This document shows, in pieces, positions 1-7,913 of a stretch of DNA of 64,000 nucleotides. Location of the stretch: the NCBI RefSeq assembly GCF_026126425.1, contig NZ_JAFMPW010000002.1, positions 372,001-436,000 on the forward strand, written 5' to 3'. Position 1 is the first letter of the stretch. Every line of letters starts with the position of its first letter. A model generated the notes under the pieces. The model worked only from the letters and a program-made list of their open reading frames with translations, had not been told where the DNA came from and made no database searches. Source of the DNA: Muriicola sp. Z0-33. GTDB lineage: Bacteria > Bacteroidota > Bacteroidia > Flavobacteriales > Flavobacteriaceae. A program made the position numbers and the translations under genes.

Positions 1-1
1 C

Positions 2-460
2 GGTAAATTTGACATCTATGTTGCTGCTATTCGCGAGGACGGATCATTGGGAGTTGCTAAAAATCTAGGCGATAAGGTAAACAGTAAGAAAAACGACCTT
101 TATCCAAATATGGTAGATGGTACCACCCTGTTTTTTGCCTCTGACGGAAGAAAGGGTTATGGCGGCATGGATCTTTATATGGCCCAGGTTGGGCAAAGAA
201 AAGTGCAATGGTCTGTCAACTTAGGTAGCCCAATCAACAGTGAAAAGGACGACTTTTCAATTTTTCTCTCTGAAGAAAAAGGAAAGGGTTATGTAATGTC
301 TAACCGGGGAGAAGCCGAAGGAAACGTTCAACGCGTGGTATTCTCATATGCCTCAGAGCAAGAAAACACCTCTAAAGCGAAAATGGAATACAATCTACTG
401 GAAGCCCTGAATACCAGTTCAAAAATAGACTATTCCAACGCCTTTTTCGACGACGAATAG
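2..460 (+). CDS. PD40-repeat envelope protein, C-terminal part (5' end outside window)
   Basis: The frame is open from the window edge, so only the last ~152 residues are seen. They contain PD40/WD40-like beta-propeller repeats, with the signature FFASDGRKGYGGMDLY and a preceding GKFDIYVA unit. This type of repeat occurs in TolB-like and OmpA-linked proteins that accompany PorP/SprF in T9SS and gliding loci. No OmpA peptidoglycan-binding domain follows the repeats; the protein ends in an acidic tail (FFDDE). A PorP/SprF gene follows 138 nt downstream on the same strand, which supports an outer-membrane or periplasmic role. The exact family member cannot be named without the N-terminus. Confidence 0.8.
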   Translation, partial: GKFDIYVAAIREDGSLGVAKNLGDKVNSKKNDLYPNMVDGTTLFFASDGRKGYGGMDLYMAQVGQRKVQWSVNLGSPINSEKDDFSIFLSEEKGKGYVMSNRGEAEGNVQRVVFSYASEQENTSKAKMEYNLLEALNTSSKIDYSNAFFDDE

Positions 461-541
461 GGTTAGCAGGGAAGCAAACGCATTGAATTACTCAAAAAAT
501 TCAGTGTCCCTACAATACCCTATGATGCAATGACGACGATA

Positions 542-598
542 CCGATTATCAATACAATCGGAAGAGATTAAAATACAACAACCCAAATTTTCAGTAAG
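542..598 (+). promoter_or_regulatory. Shared 5' leader element, copy 1 (hairpin + ACAACCCAAAT + 10 nt)
   Basis: An inverted repeat CCGATT-N8-AATCGG (542-561) is followed by ACAACCCAAAT (578-588), and the ATG of the PorP/SprF gene comes exactly 10 nt later (599). The same hairpin / motif / 10-nt arrangement occurs before the ATG at 2890 and the ATG at 3315. The motif is not a Shine-Dalgarno sequence. Its function is unknown; the fixed spacing suggests a translation-related or mRNA-leader role. Confidence 0.6.
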
Positions 599-2578
599 AT
601 GAGCTGCAATACAACTATCTTAAATAAGATCTGTCTTTTTACCGTTCTGTACGTGGTAATCAGTATTCCTGCTGCCTTCGCTCAGGAAACCCCAACCAAT
701 ACCAACGGTTCTAAAAACACCTACCACAATCAGTTATTTTTTAACCGATTTTTGATAAATCCGACATTCTCTCTGGTAAGAGAAAACAAATCCTATCTGA
801 ATATACTTCACAGGAATCAGTATGCTACCTTCGAAGATAACAGTCAGAACTATTTTCTTGGATTCAGCAATAAACTTAACGAGAATACAGCTTTGGGTAT
901 TGGTGTCTACAGCCAGTGGTCTGGTGTAATTCAGGAATTTGGATTTAATGCCAATTATGCTCATTCTATCAAACTAGGAGATAAAAGCAAACTTACTTTT
1001 GGAACCAACGTCACTTATTTTAATGAGGGGTTAGACCAAAACAGGGTAATCGCAACCAGTGAAGACCCTACGCTATCAAGAGCTCAAAAAGAAAGTAAAG
1101 TGGCCATACAACCAGGAGTGACCTTGTCAGTCGGGCGATTTGATTTTGGTCTTTATGCAGAAGATTTACTGAAGTACAACCAAACTACCAACAATTTTTC
1201 TGCAAATTTAAACGACAAGAGTATTAGGGCCTCGCTGCAATACACTCACAGTTTTATCTCAAAATATGGGCTTTTTGCCGATGCTAGATTGATGCCGTTA
1301 GTACAGGTGGGCAGAAACCAGGACAACAGCCTGTCTTATATAGGAGCTGTTCTGTTAGACCTGCCAAAGTACGGCTGGTTGCAGTCTACCTTTGATAACG
1401 AATATGGAATGTCTGTTGGTTTAGGTTTTAACCTGAATAAGAAAATGTCGCTCGGATATTTGATGGAGAAAGACATTCTTGATAAAGATGCCGACTTTGG
1501 CTGGAACCATGAACTGTCTTTAGCCTATACCTTTAAGAATGATGATGCCCCATTGGCTTTTGCAGATATCTCAACTGACGCCAAAATAGACCAGATTATT
1601 CGTAACTACGAAGAGCAGATACTTCAATTGAAGGCCCAGAATAAAAAACAACTGGCATCTAACAGCAGTACCAATACATTAATAGATGATATAGCAGAAG
1701 ATTATGCAGCCCATGTTGCAAGTCTTGCTACCGATAATGAAAATGCCCCTGCATTGCAAAAGTCTAATGGTAAAACGAAGAATTCTAGAAAAGCAAATCG
1801 CAAAAACCAGAAAAATTCAGAACAAATAAATTCGGATAATGAGTTGGCCTATCAGAATAGTCTAATTCTTGATGAATTGATTATGAGACAAGACTCGGTT
1901 GAAAATGCCCGTAATAAGGAATTTGAGAAAAGGTTTGAAACCATTGTCCGGTTTTTACGAAAAGATATCGAAAGGACCATCAAGGATAATCTGCAAGATA
2001 ATCGTACTCCAAAAACATTGCTTGCCTCCAATGATGTACCTTCTGAAACCGTGGTCTTTAATGGTCAGGTACATAGGAATTATGCCAAAGTAGACAGAAA
2101 TGTTCGACAGGCGGAGAAAAAGGCGAATTCAAAAACAGCAACGAAAAAATATGTTATAAATAATGATAAAAGTAAAACAGCCCAAAATGTAAAAACAAAT
2201 GATAAGCTCGATAATATAGCGAGTAAAGATCAGGAAGTTGGCAAACACAAGGATTATGCGAAGCTTCCAATTAAAGTACTAAATCGGTCAGATATTGCCG
2301 GGGTTGAGCCTGGTTATTATTTAATTGCCAATGTTTATAAGAACAAAAGGTATTTGAAGGCTTTTGTAAACGACTTAACGAAACAAGGTCTTAATGCCAA
2401 GCAATTTTATAATCGTGAAAATGGGTTGTATTATGTATATCTGGCCGATTTTAAAATGAAAGAGGATGCAAGAAGCGCCGTGGTTAACCATTTATCTGGG
2501 AAGTACAGTGATGAAAAATGGATAATGCAGGTTTCAGATCCTGTAGCCACTGCCGAAATTCAATTTGACGATTTATAA
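599..2578 (+). CDS. PorP/SprF family T9SS membrane protein with C-terminal SPOR-like domain
   Basis: The 659-aa product begins with a Sec signal peptide ending in AAFAQ (about residue 29). Residues ~40-310 form an outer-membrane beta-barrel of PorP/SprF type: N-terminal YHNQLFFNRFLINPTF, then many glycine-aromatic strands such as LGIGVYSQWSG and YGMSVGLGFNL. Residues ~330-555 are a polar K/N/Q-rich linker, probably coiled or disordered. Residues ~558-655 resemble a SPOR domain (GYYLIANVYKNKRYLKAF, then GLYYVYLADFKMKEDA), which in known proteins binds denuded peptidoglycan. PorP/SprF proteins help secrete or anchor T9SS cargo such as the gliding adhesin SprB. This protein is about twice the usual ~300 aa because of the added linker and SPOR region. 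The start is the ATG 10 nt after the conserved leader motif. Confidence 0.88.
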   Translation: MSCNTTILNKICLFTVLYVVISIPAAFAQETPTNTNGSKNTYHNQLFFNRFLINPTFSLVRENKSYLNILHRNQYATFEDNSQNYFLGFSNKLNENTALGIGVYSQWSGVIQEFGFNANYAHSIKLGDKSKLTFGTNVTYFNEGLDQNRVIATSEDPTLSRAQKESKVAIQPGVTLSVGRFDFGLYAEDLLKYNQTTNNFSANLNDKSIRASLQYTHSFISKYGLFADARLMPLVQVGRNQDNSLSYIGAVLLDLPKYGWLQSTFDNEYGMSVGLGFNLNKKMSLGYLMEKDILDKDADFGWNHELSLAYTFKNDDAPLAFADISTDAKIDQIIRNYEEQILQLKAQNKKQLASNSSTNTLIDDIAEDYAAHVASLATDNENAPALQKSNGKTKNSRKANRKNQKNSEQINSDNELAYQNSLILDELIMRQDSVENARNKEFEKRFETIVRFLRKDIERTIKDNLQDNRTPKTLLASNDVPSETVVFNGQVHRNYAKVDRNVRQAEKKANSKTATKKYVINNDKSKTAQNVKTNDKLDNIASKDQEVGKHKDYAKLPIKVLNRSDIAGVEPGYYLIANVYKNKRYLKAFVNDLTKQGLNAKQFYNRENGLYYVYLADFKMKEDARSAVVNHLSGKYSDEKWIMQVSDPVATAEIQFDDL

Positions 2579-2615
2579 GATGCCAATGTTGTATTAGTCA
2601 ATGACCGGCTTTGTA

Positions 2616-2643
2616 TGCTGCCTTCCTTAGAAGGAAGGCAGCA
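2616..2643 (+). terminator. Probable stem-loop after the PorP/SprF gene
   Basis: A 13-bp perfect inverted repeat (TGCTGCCTTCCTT and its complement) with a very short loop lies 38 nt after the stop codon at 2578. It is not followed directly by a long T tract (TTTTT appears about 11 nt later), so it may be a weak terminator or an mRNA 3'-end stabilising hairpin. Confidence 0.5.
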
Positions 2644-2735
2644 GCAAAGTCTACTTTTTAAAATCTTCTTCACTCCCCTATCTCCATTATCAGGGTTACA
2701 AAGGCAAAGTAAGAAACGGATTTCACAGACCGACC

Positions 2736-2802
2736 AGTAGGTATGTCCTGTGCTATTTTTCTAAACGTTAAAACTATGCGCATTTGAACGAAAATACCTA
2801 CT
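2736..2802. repeat. Widely spaced inverted repeat AGTAGGTAT / ATACCTACT
   Basis: AGTAGGTAT at 2736-2744 is matched by its exact complement at 2794-2802, 49 nt apart. A third partial copy, TTAGGTAT, lies at 2826-2833, at the foot of the second leader hairpin. The 310 nt between the PorP/SprF stop and the next ATG hold no other gene that I can see. The repeats could be a regulator site upstream of the small ORF and response regulator, or a chance match. Confidence 0.35.
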
Positions 2803-2829
2803 AATTTTATGCCAGAGCAGCATAATTAG

Positions 2830-2889
2830 GTATATTTACTATAGAAAAATATACAACCACATTTTCTAACAACCCAAATCCCCTACTCA
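2830..2889 (+). promoter_or_regulatory. Shared 5' leader element, copy 2
   Basis: An 8-bp perfect hairpin (GTATATTT, 9-nt loop, AAATATAC; 2830-2854) is followed by ACAACCCAAAT at 2869-2879 and then exactly 10 nt to an ATG at 2890. The architecture matches copies 1 and 3. The presence of this leader is the main reason to believe that the short ORF at 2890 is expressed. Confidence 0.55.
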
Positions 2890-3063
2890 ATGGAAACGTA
2901 CCTCAACCCCGACATCAACATCAAGAGCGACGCAACTGAGAGCTCAACATCAGGCGTCAACCACCCCACCGTCACAACACAGAACGACAGGCGTAAACAA
3001 AAAGAATCCTATTCTTTTTTAAACCTCAACTTTAGGCACAGACCGGAACTCAGATACTGCTAA
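2890..3063 (+). CDS. Small ORF, 57 aa, unknown function, carries the shared leader
   Basis: ATG to TAA encodes 57 residues. The first half is rich in Ser, Thr, Asn and Asp and looks disordered; then comes a basic segment NDRRKQKESYSF, and the C-terminus is FRHRPELRYC. There is no signal peptide, membrane segment or recognisable domain. Codons in the first half are unusually C-rich (AAC, GAC, ATC, ACC) compared with flanking genes. The ATG sits 10 nt after ACAACCCAAAT, as in the PorP/SprF and response regulator genes. It may be a genuine small protein of the same regulon, a regulatory leader ORF for the downstream regulator, or the remnant of a larger gene. No homologue is recognised. Confidence 0.45.
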   Translation: METYLNPDINIKSDATESSTSGVNHPTVTTQNDRRKQKESYSFLNLNFRHRPELRYC

Positions 3064-3263
3064 ACTAGCAAGGTGGGAATCCTTTATTGGTCATGCCATA
3101 ACAAGCAAAAGGCAATCAATTATTTTAAAAGTTTAATCAACGCTTTATTATAAGTGCCTGGTGCTTTGTGACCAAGAATAAGAATCCTACTTCCATGCAG
3201 TAAACTTTACAATCCCAATTTTTGTGATTGTAAGAACCAAGAACCTGACACTGACAAACTTAA

Positions 3264-3314
3264 GATCTTCCTCAACAGAAGATCAGAAGAAATACAACCC
3301 AAATTCTATTTAAT
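3264..3314 (+). promoter_or_regulatory. Shared 5' leader element, copy 3
   Basis: The hairpin GATCTTC-CTCAACA-GAAGATC (3264-3284) is followed 9 nt later by ACAACCCAAAT (3294-3304), then exactly 10 nt to the response regulator ATG at 3315. This matches copies 1 and 2. The 250 nt between the small ORF and this gene show no other coding potential. Confidence 0.6.
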
Positions 3315-3944
3315 ATGAAACCAGAGATTTTAAAAATTATCATTATTGATAATAATCCCGAAATTCAAGATTTGTATTCAAGTTTTTTTGAATCCTATTC
3401 AGACTTTGATCTGGCAGGTGCCTATAGTTCTGTAAACGAAGCCCTGGAAGACTATGAGAATATTCTCCCGGATATAATTGTTTCGGAAATTTCAACCCCG
3501 GACATCTGCGGCATTGAAGGCATGGAACTTTTTCGCGATAAAGATCCGAATGTCAAAATAATTATCAATAGTGATCAGAGCGACTTCGATTGTATAAAAA
3601 GAGCCTTTAAAAATGGTGCTAACGGGTACCTCACAAAGCCTGTTAATGAAAAACGACTCCATCGTGCACTGAAGTCGGTGCGCAACGAAGGTGCAATTAT
3701 CAGTAATGATATTGCCAAGAAAGTCATTGCCATGTTTCAGCGCAAAACGTATAAATCGTTCTCTAAAAGGGAAAATCAGATTATTGAGCATTTGTCACAA
3801 GGTGCAACCTACAAGACTATTGCTGACAAACTGTTTGTAACCACAAGTGCCATAAACTTTCATATTCAGAATATCTATCTTAAACTGGATGTGAATTCTA
3901 AATCCGAAGCATTAAACAAGCTTCAGGAGTTAGAACTATCATGA
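3315..3944 (+). CDS. NarL/FixJ-type response regulator with atypical receiver (Glu at phospho-site)
   Basis: The 209-aa protein has a receiver domain (1-~120) and a C-terminal LuxR-type helix-turn-helix (~145-205: FSKRENQIIEHLSQGATYKTIADKLFV, then AINFHIQNIYLKL), so it should bind DNA. The receiver keeps the switch Ser86 and the conserved Lys108 (YLTKP). The acidic pair is reduced to D12-N13. The residue at the phospho-Asp position, in the SEISTPD motif where DIRMPD is usual, is Glu58. An Asp-to-Glu change often mimics phosphorylation or makes activity independent of a kinase, and no kinase gene is adjacent. It is transcribed as a single gene with its own leader and a strong terminator. Regulation of the nearby PorP/SprF locus is an inference from the shared leader. 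Confidence 0.88.
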   Translation: MKPEILKIIIIDNNPEIQDLYSSFFESYSDFDLAGAYSSVNEALEDYENILPDIIVSEISTPDICGIEGMELFRDKDPNVKIIINSDQSDFDCIKRAFKNGANGYLTKPVNEKRLHRALKSVRNEGAIISNDIAKKVIAMFQRKTYKSFSKRENQIIEHLSQGATYKTIADKLFVTTSAINFHIQNIYLKLDVNSKSEALNKLQELELS

Positions 3945-4038
3945 TACAATGGATAGTCTTCTGGAGGTCTGCCAGGTGTGTTTCAAATACATCAGATCAT
4001 CAGGGAATATCTATATTGCTAGCTCAATTATTCGGAAG

Positions 4039-4077
4039 GCATTTTAGTCCTCTTTTGGACTAAAATGCTTTTTTTTT
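4039..4077 (+). terminator. Rho-independent terminator of the response regulator
   Basis: A 12-bp perfect stem (GCATTTTAGTCC / GGACTAAAATGC) with a TCTTTT loop is followed by nine T residues. It lies about 95 nt after the response regulator stop. Confidence 0.9.
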
Positions 4078-4179
4078 AAACTATCCTTTCCTTTTCTTCG
4101 GAATATATAAGTTAAAACTTCCGGGATTACCTACTTTTATTTATCTTGAACTTTACACAACTTAATTTGCGTTAGAATA

Positions 4180-5163
4180 ATGGCTAAATATAATGTAGCG
4201 GTTCTGGGACCCATACCAAGAGATCATATTACCACACATCATGGAGAAGTAATAGAAAAATATGGATGTGCCACCCATACGGCTATAGGTCTGGCAAAAT
4301 TACTTGGGGAAAATGGAACAGTACATTTGGTATCCCATGTTCGCAAAATTGATGAAGGTCCTGTTAAGGAACTTCTTAGCAATTATTCTAACATAAACAC
4401 TGCCTATATTACCTCTGATGCAGACCAGGGTGATGTAATTCAGTTGAAGTTTGTTGATCAGAATAACAGATTGGAGAAACAAACCGGGTTTATGAACCCT
4501 ATTGTACCCGAAGACCTGCAAGAACTGTTGCATTGTGATGCTTTCGTTTGTGTACCGATAACAGACTATGAGGTGCCTTTGGAAACCCTGAAGTATATAA
4601 AAGAGAACAGTGAAGGAACCATTATTTTTGATGCCCACGGGCCTACCAATACGACCACTATCCTTGGTGACCGACTCATAAAATTCTGGATAGACAGGGA
4701 TCAGTGGCTACCCTATATAGATGTTTTAAAAATGAATCTGGAAGAATCTAAATGTTGCTGGTTCGAAAAGGAATACCAAACAGAAGAACTTAAGCATTTT
4801 GACGAAGTGAGTACAGAGCATTTAATGGCCCTTGCACAACATACCCTGAATAATGGTATCAATTGTCTTATTGTTACCCTGGATGAAAAAGGAGGGGCCG
4901 TATTTTATAAAGAAGACGAGGATGTTAAGGAAGTATTTGTAAAATCTGTCTGGGTAGATCACGTGGTAGACACTACTGGCTGTGGGGACTCCTTTGCAGG
5001 CGGATTAGGATTTGGTTTGCTGGAAGATAAAACCAACTACATCAGGGCAACCAAATATGCCAACTCTCTTGGCGCTCAAAGGACACAGGGCAGGACATTT
5101 GACGTTTTTAAATCTAAAGATGAAACAGATCAAATGATTCTTGATACTTACGGTAGTATCTAA
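4180..5163 (+). CDS. PfkB/ribokinase-family carbohydrate kinase
   Basis: The 327-aa length is typical of the family. The N-terminus (YNVAVLGPIPRDHI) is the PfkB substrate-domain beta strand. The C-terminal signature DTTGCGDSFAGGLGFG holds the catalytic Asp and the anion-hole GxGD motif (here GCGD), so it should phosphorylate a sugar or nucleoside hydroxyl using ATP. The substrate is not evident. It stands alone on the plus strand after a strong terminator and converges with the hydroxyproline operon (15-nt gap), so the context does not define its pathway. There is no signal peptide; it is cytoplasmic. Confidence 0.85.
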   Translation: MAKYNVAVLGPIPRDHITTHHGEVIEKYGCATHTAIGLAKLLGENGTVHLVSHVRKIDEGPVKELLSNYSNINTAYITSDADQGDVIQLKFVDQNNRLEKQTGFMNPIVPEDLQELLHCDAFVCVPITDYEVPLETLKYIKENSEGTIIFDAHGPTNTTTILGDRLIKFWIDRDQWLPYIDVLKMNLEESKCCWFEKEYQTEELKHFDEVSTEHLMALAQHTLNNGINCLIVTLDEKGGAVFYKEDEDVKEVFVKSVWVDHVVDTTGCGDSFAGGLGFGLLEDKTNYIRATKYANSLGAQRTQGRTFDVFKSKDETDQMILDTYGSI

Positions 5164-5178
5164 AAGCGTTCATTAGTT

Positions 5179-6189
5179 TCAGACGACTTGAAATCCAAAG
5201 GCATAAGGATCATCGTCATCTATGGTAATGGTATTATGCCCATAAATTTTGGCCCAGCCCTGAATACTTGGACGAATTGCCTGTAAGCCTGCCAGTTCGG
5301 TTTTCTCCTCTACCCTACCAATAAAGCTAGATCCTATATAACTCTCATGAATGAATTCATCTCCTACCTCTAAACGACCTTGCATACACCATTGTGCCAT
5401 CCGGGCAGAAGTTCCGGTACCACAGGGAGATCTGTCTATAGCCTTATCTCCATAAAACACAGCATTCCTTGCTGTACTTTCTCCAGAAATAGGCGCCCCT
5501 GTCCATAAAACATGACTCACATTTTTAATGGAGCTGTCCAGGGGATGAATAAATTGATCTTTATATTTCAGATTGATTTTATCCCGAATCTCCTGACTAA
5601 ATCTGATAAGGTCGGCTGCGCTGTAATCCCTTATATCACTAAAATTTTCCTGGGCATCCACAATGGCATAAAAATTACCTCCGTAGGCCACATCAAACTG
5701 CAGGGAGCCCAGTGAAGCACTATCTATGTTGAGTTCCTGGCCTGCCAGATACGATTCTACATTTAAGAATTTCACCCAGTCTACCTGACCATTGGTCTGT
5801 TTATAACTAACTTCTACCAGTCCGGCCGGAGTTTCCAATCTCAAAAATCCCGGTTTTTTGGGCTGTACCAGGCCTTCTTCAATGGCAATTGTTACCGTTC
5901 CAATAGTGCCATGTCCACACATAGGCAAGCAACCACTGGTCTCAATAAACAGCACCCCTATATCGTTATTTACATCGGAAGGAGGGTAGAGTATACTTCC
6001 ACTCATCATATCGTGCCCCCGTGGTTCAAACATCAGCCCTCTGCGTATCCAGTCGTATTGCTCTAAAAAGTCTTGTCTTTTTTCACTCATATTTGCACCC
6101 CGCAATTGGGGACCACCCTCTACTACAAGACGAACAGGGTTACCGCAGGTATGCGCATCAATACATTTAAAAGTCCCTCTAATTGCCAT
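5179..6189 (-). CDS. 4-hydroxyproline epimerase (proline racemase family)
   Basis: The 336-aa protein has both catalytic cysteines of the proline racemase fold: Cys91 in MCGHGTIG and Cys256 in DRSPCGTGTSARMA. The N-terminal DAHTCGNPVR motif is also present. Having both Cys fits epimerisation (trans-4-hydroxy-L-proline to cis-4-hydroxy-D-proline) rather than the dehydratase branch, where one Cys is replaced. It is the last gene of a minus-strand operon with a ketoglutarate-semialdehyde dehydrogenase and a DapA-family enzyme, which supports hydroxyproline over proline as substrate. Its ATG overlaps the end of the DUF885 gene by 11 nt, implying translational coupling. Cytoplasmic. Confidence 0.88.
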   Translation of the reverse strand: MAIRGTFKCIDAHTCGNPVRLVVEGGPQLRGANMSEKRQDFLEQYDWIRRGLMFEPRGHDMMSGSILYPPSDVNNDIGVLFIETSGCLPMCGHGTIGTVTIAIEEGLVQPKKPGFLRLETPAGLVEVSYKQTNGQVDWVKFLNVESYLAGQELNIDSASLGSLQFDVAYGGNFYAIVDAQENFSDIRDYSAADLIRFSQEIRDKINLKYKDQFIHPLDSSIKNVSHVLWTGAPISGESTARNAVFYGDKAIDRSPCGTGTSARMAQWCMQGRLEVGDEFIHESYIGSSFIGRVEEKTELAGLQAIRPSIQGWAKIYGHNTITIDDDDPYAFGFQVV

Positions 6190-7900
6190 TCTTAGTAATA
6201 TAATTTTCTATTCTTTGTTCTAAAATAGCAAGGGTAACTGTGCCTTGTCCCAGCACCACTTCGTGAAATTCACGAATATTAAATTTTTCTCCGAGTTGTT
6301 CTTCTGCCCTCTTGCGCAACTCCCTGATTTTTAATTCTCCTATCTTATATGAAAGTGCCTGGCCCGGCCAGGAGATATACCGGTCTGTTTCGGTATTGAT
6401 CTCATGCATGGATAAGGCCGTGTTAGCAGCCATATAGTCTACCACCTGCGCTCTTGTCCAACCCTTTGCATGAATGCCGGTGTCTACCACCAACCTGCAG
6501 GCACGCCACATTTCATAGGTTAATTTCCCGAAATGTTCATAGGGGGAGGTATACATGCCCATGTCTTCGGCTAGAAACTCTGTATAGAGGCCCCAGCCTT
6601 CTCCGTAAGCCGAAAGGTAGAGGTCTTTGCGAAATTCGGGAATGCTATCGCCCAATTCCAAATTCAGCGCCCCTTGCAGATGGTGCCCCGGTACGGCTTC
6701 ATGAACCGTAAGTGAGGGTAAAGTATACAGTGGCCTGCTGGGAAGATTATAGGTATTTACCCAGTAATATCCGGGATCTGTACTTTGGGAACCGGTACCT
6801 ACGTACCTTCCGCCCGTATATTTTGGAGCAATTGCAGCTGGTACTGCAGCTACCCCATAAGGTTTACGGGGTAACGTTTTAAAGAACCTCGGCAATTGTT
6901 CATCTGCCCTTTTCGCCATATCGCGTGCTATCATAAGCAGCTGTTCAGGAGTTTTGGCATAAAACTGATCATCTGTTCTAAGAAAATTAAGAAAATCGGC
7001 AAAACTTCCCTTGAACTCAAGTCCTTCTATGATCTTTTCCATAGCCGCCCTAATCCTCGCCACTTCCTTTTTTCCAATGTTGTGGATGCTGTCCGCTGAA
7101 TAGGCCGTACTGGTAGTATAGTAATTAATCCTGTTCTGATAGTAATCAATGCCTTCCGGGGTCTCGGAAATACCAGTAGATGTCCTGGTTTTTGGCAGGT
7201 ATTCCTCTTCAAAGAAGGCCTTGATCCTCTTAAATTGGGGAATCACAGCTTTCTGAATGCTTTCCTTAGCTGCCAGCAACAAACTGTCTTTTTGATTCTT
7301 GCTTAATGTTGTTGGTAAATTATTAAAGGGAGAATAAAAATAGCTTTCTTTGAAATCTGCTACTATATGATCATTATAGGAAGATTCATATCCTTTAAAT
7401 ATTACTCTTGGTTGCCCAACACCTTTGGCCAGGCCTGCTCTTAGATGCACTAATTGCTGGTCTACGTATTGGGGTATGGCATTAAGCTTATCCAGGTACT
7501 TTATGGCCTGTTTATGATCTGCAAGTGGCCTTACCATATAGGGCAGGCTGGCATGAAAACCTGCATCTGACAGAATTGGGTTCAGATAGCGTTCATAATT
7601 ATAAAAATCTATCTTATCCTGTAGAAGAAATCGAAGTAATTTTGCAGAAATATCATCCGTTTCACTCAATGAACTCTTGTCCAGGGCATCGAGTTCCTTT
7701 ATGATGGTTTCAGCAAATTCTGCTTCTTTTTTAAAATATGCCTTTGTAAAAAGTCCCAAAGGATATTCTTCCTTATCATAACCCTCATGGGTCTCATAGG
7801 AAGAGATGATTTCCTGTAAATGGGTAGCTTCGTTTTTTTCCACATGGCTATTACAACTAACAAATAGCACTAAAAACAGTAAGGTCCCCAGACACTTCAT
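6179..7900 (-). CDS. DUF885 family lipoprotein, putative zinc metallopeptidase
   Basis: The 573-aa product starts with a lipoprotein signal (LFLVLFVSC, Cys16), so it is exported and lipid-anchored. The core motif HEAVPGHHLQ (about residue 403) is the HExxH-like metal site of DUF885, followed by an LYTEFLAEDMG segment. DUF885 members are thought to be peptidases or hydrolases, but substrates are mostly unproven. It lies inside the hydroxyproline operon between the aldehyde dehydrogenase (13-nt gap) and the epimerase (11-nt overlap). The inference from context is that it releases hydroxyproline or small hydroxyproline peptides in the periplasm or at the surface. This would couple peptide breakdown to catabolism. 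Confidence 0.85.
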   Translation of the reverse strand: MKCLGTLLFLVLFVSCNSHVEKNEATHLQEIISSYETHEGYDKEEYPLGLFTKAYFKKEAEFAETIIKELDALDKSSLSETDDISAKLLRFLLQDKIDFYNYERYLNPILSDAGFHASLPYMVRPLADHKQAIKYLDKLNAIPQYVDQQLVHLRAGLAKGVGQPRVIFKGYESSYNDHIVADFKESYFYSPFNNLPTTLSKNQKDSLLLAAKESIQKAVIPQFKRIKAFFEEEYLPKTRTSTGISETPEGIDYYQNRINYYTTSTAYSADSIHNIGKKEVARIRAAMEKIIEGLEFKGSFADFLNFLRTDDQFYAKTPEQLLMIARDMAKRADEQLPRFFKTLPRKPYGVAAVPAAIAPKYTGGRYVGTGSQSTDPGYYWVNTYNLPSRPLYTLPSLTVHEAVPGHHLQGALNLELGDSIPEFRKDLYLSAYGEGWGLYTEFLAEDMGMYTSPYEHFGKLTYEMWRACRLVVDTGIHAKGWTRAQVVDYMAANTALSMHEINTETDRYISWPGQALSYKIGELKIRELRKRAEEQLGEKFNIREFHEVVLGQGTVTLAILEQRIENYITKNGN

Positions 7901-7913
7901 TAATTCACTGTTT

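Noticed and set aside
6454-6711. Plus-strand ORF of about 85 codons
   Set aside because: It lies wholly antisense inside the DUF885 gene, has no promoter and reads like shadow translation of its GC-rich part.
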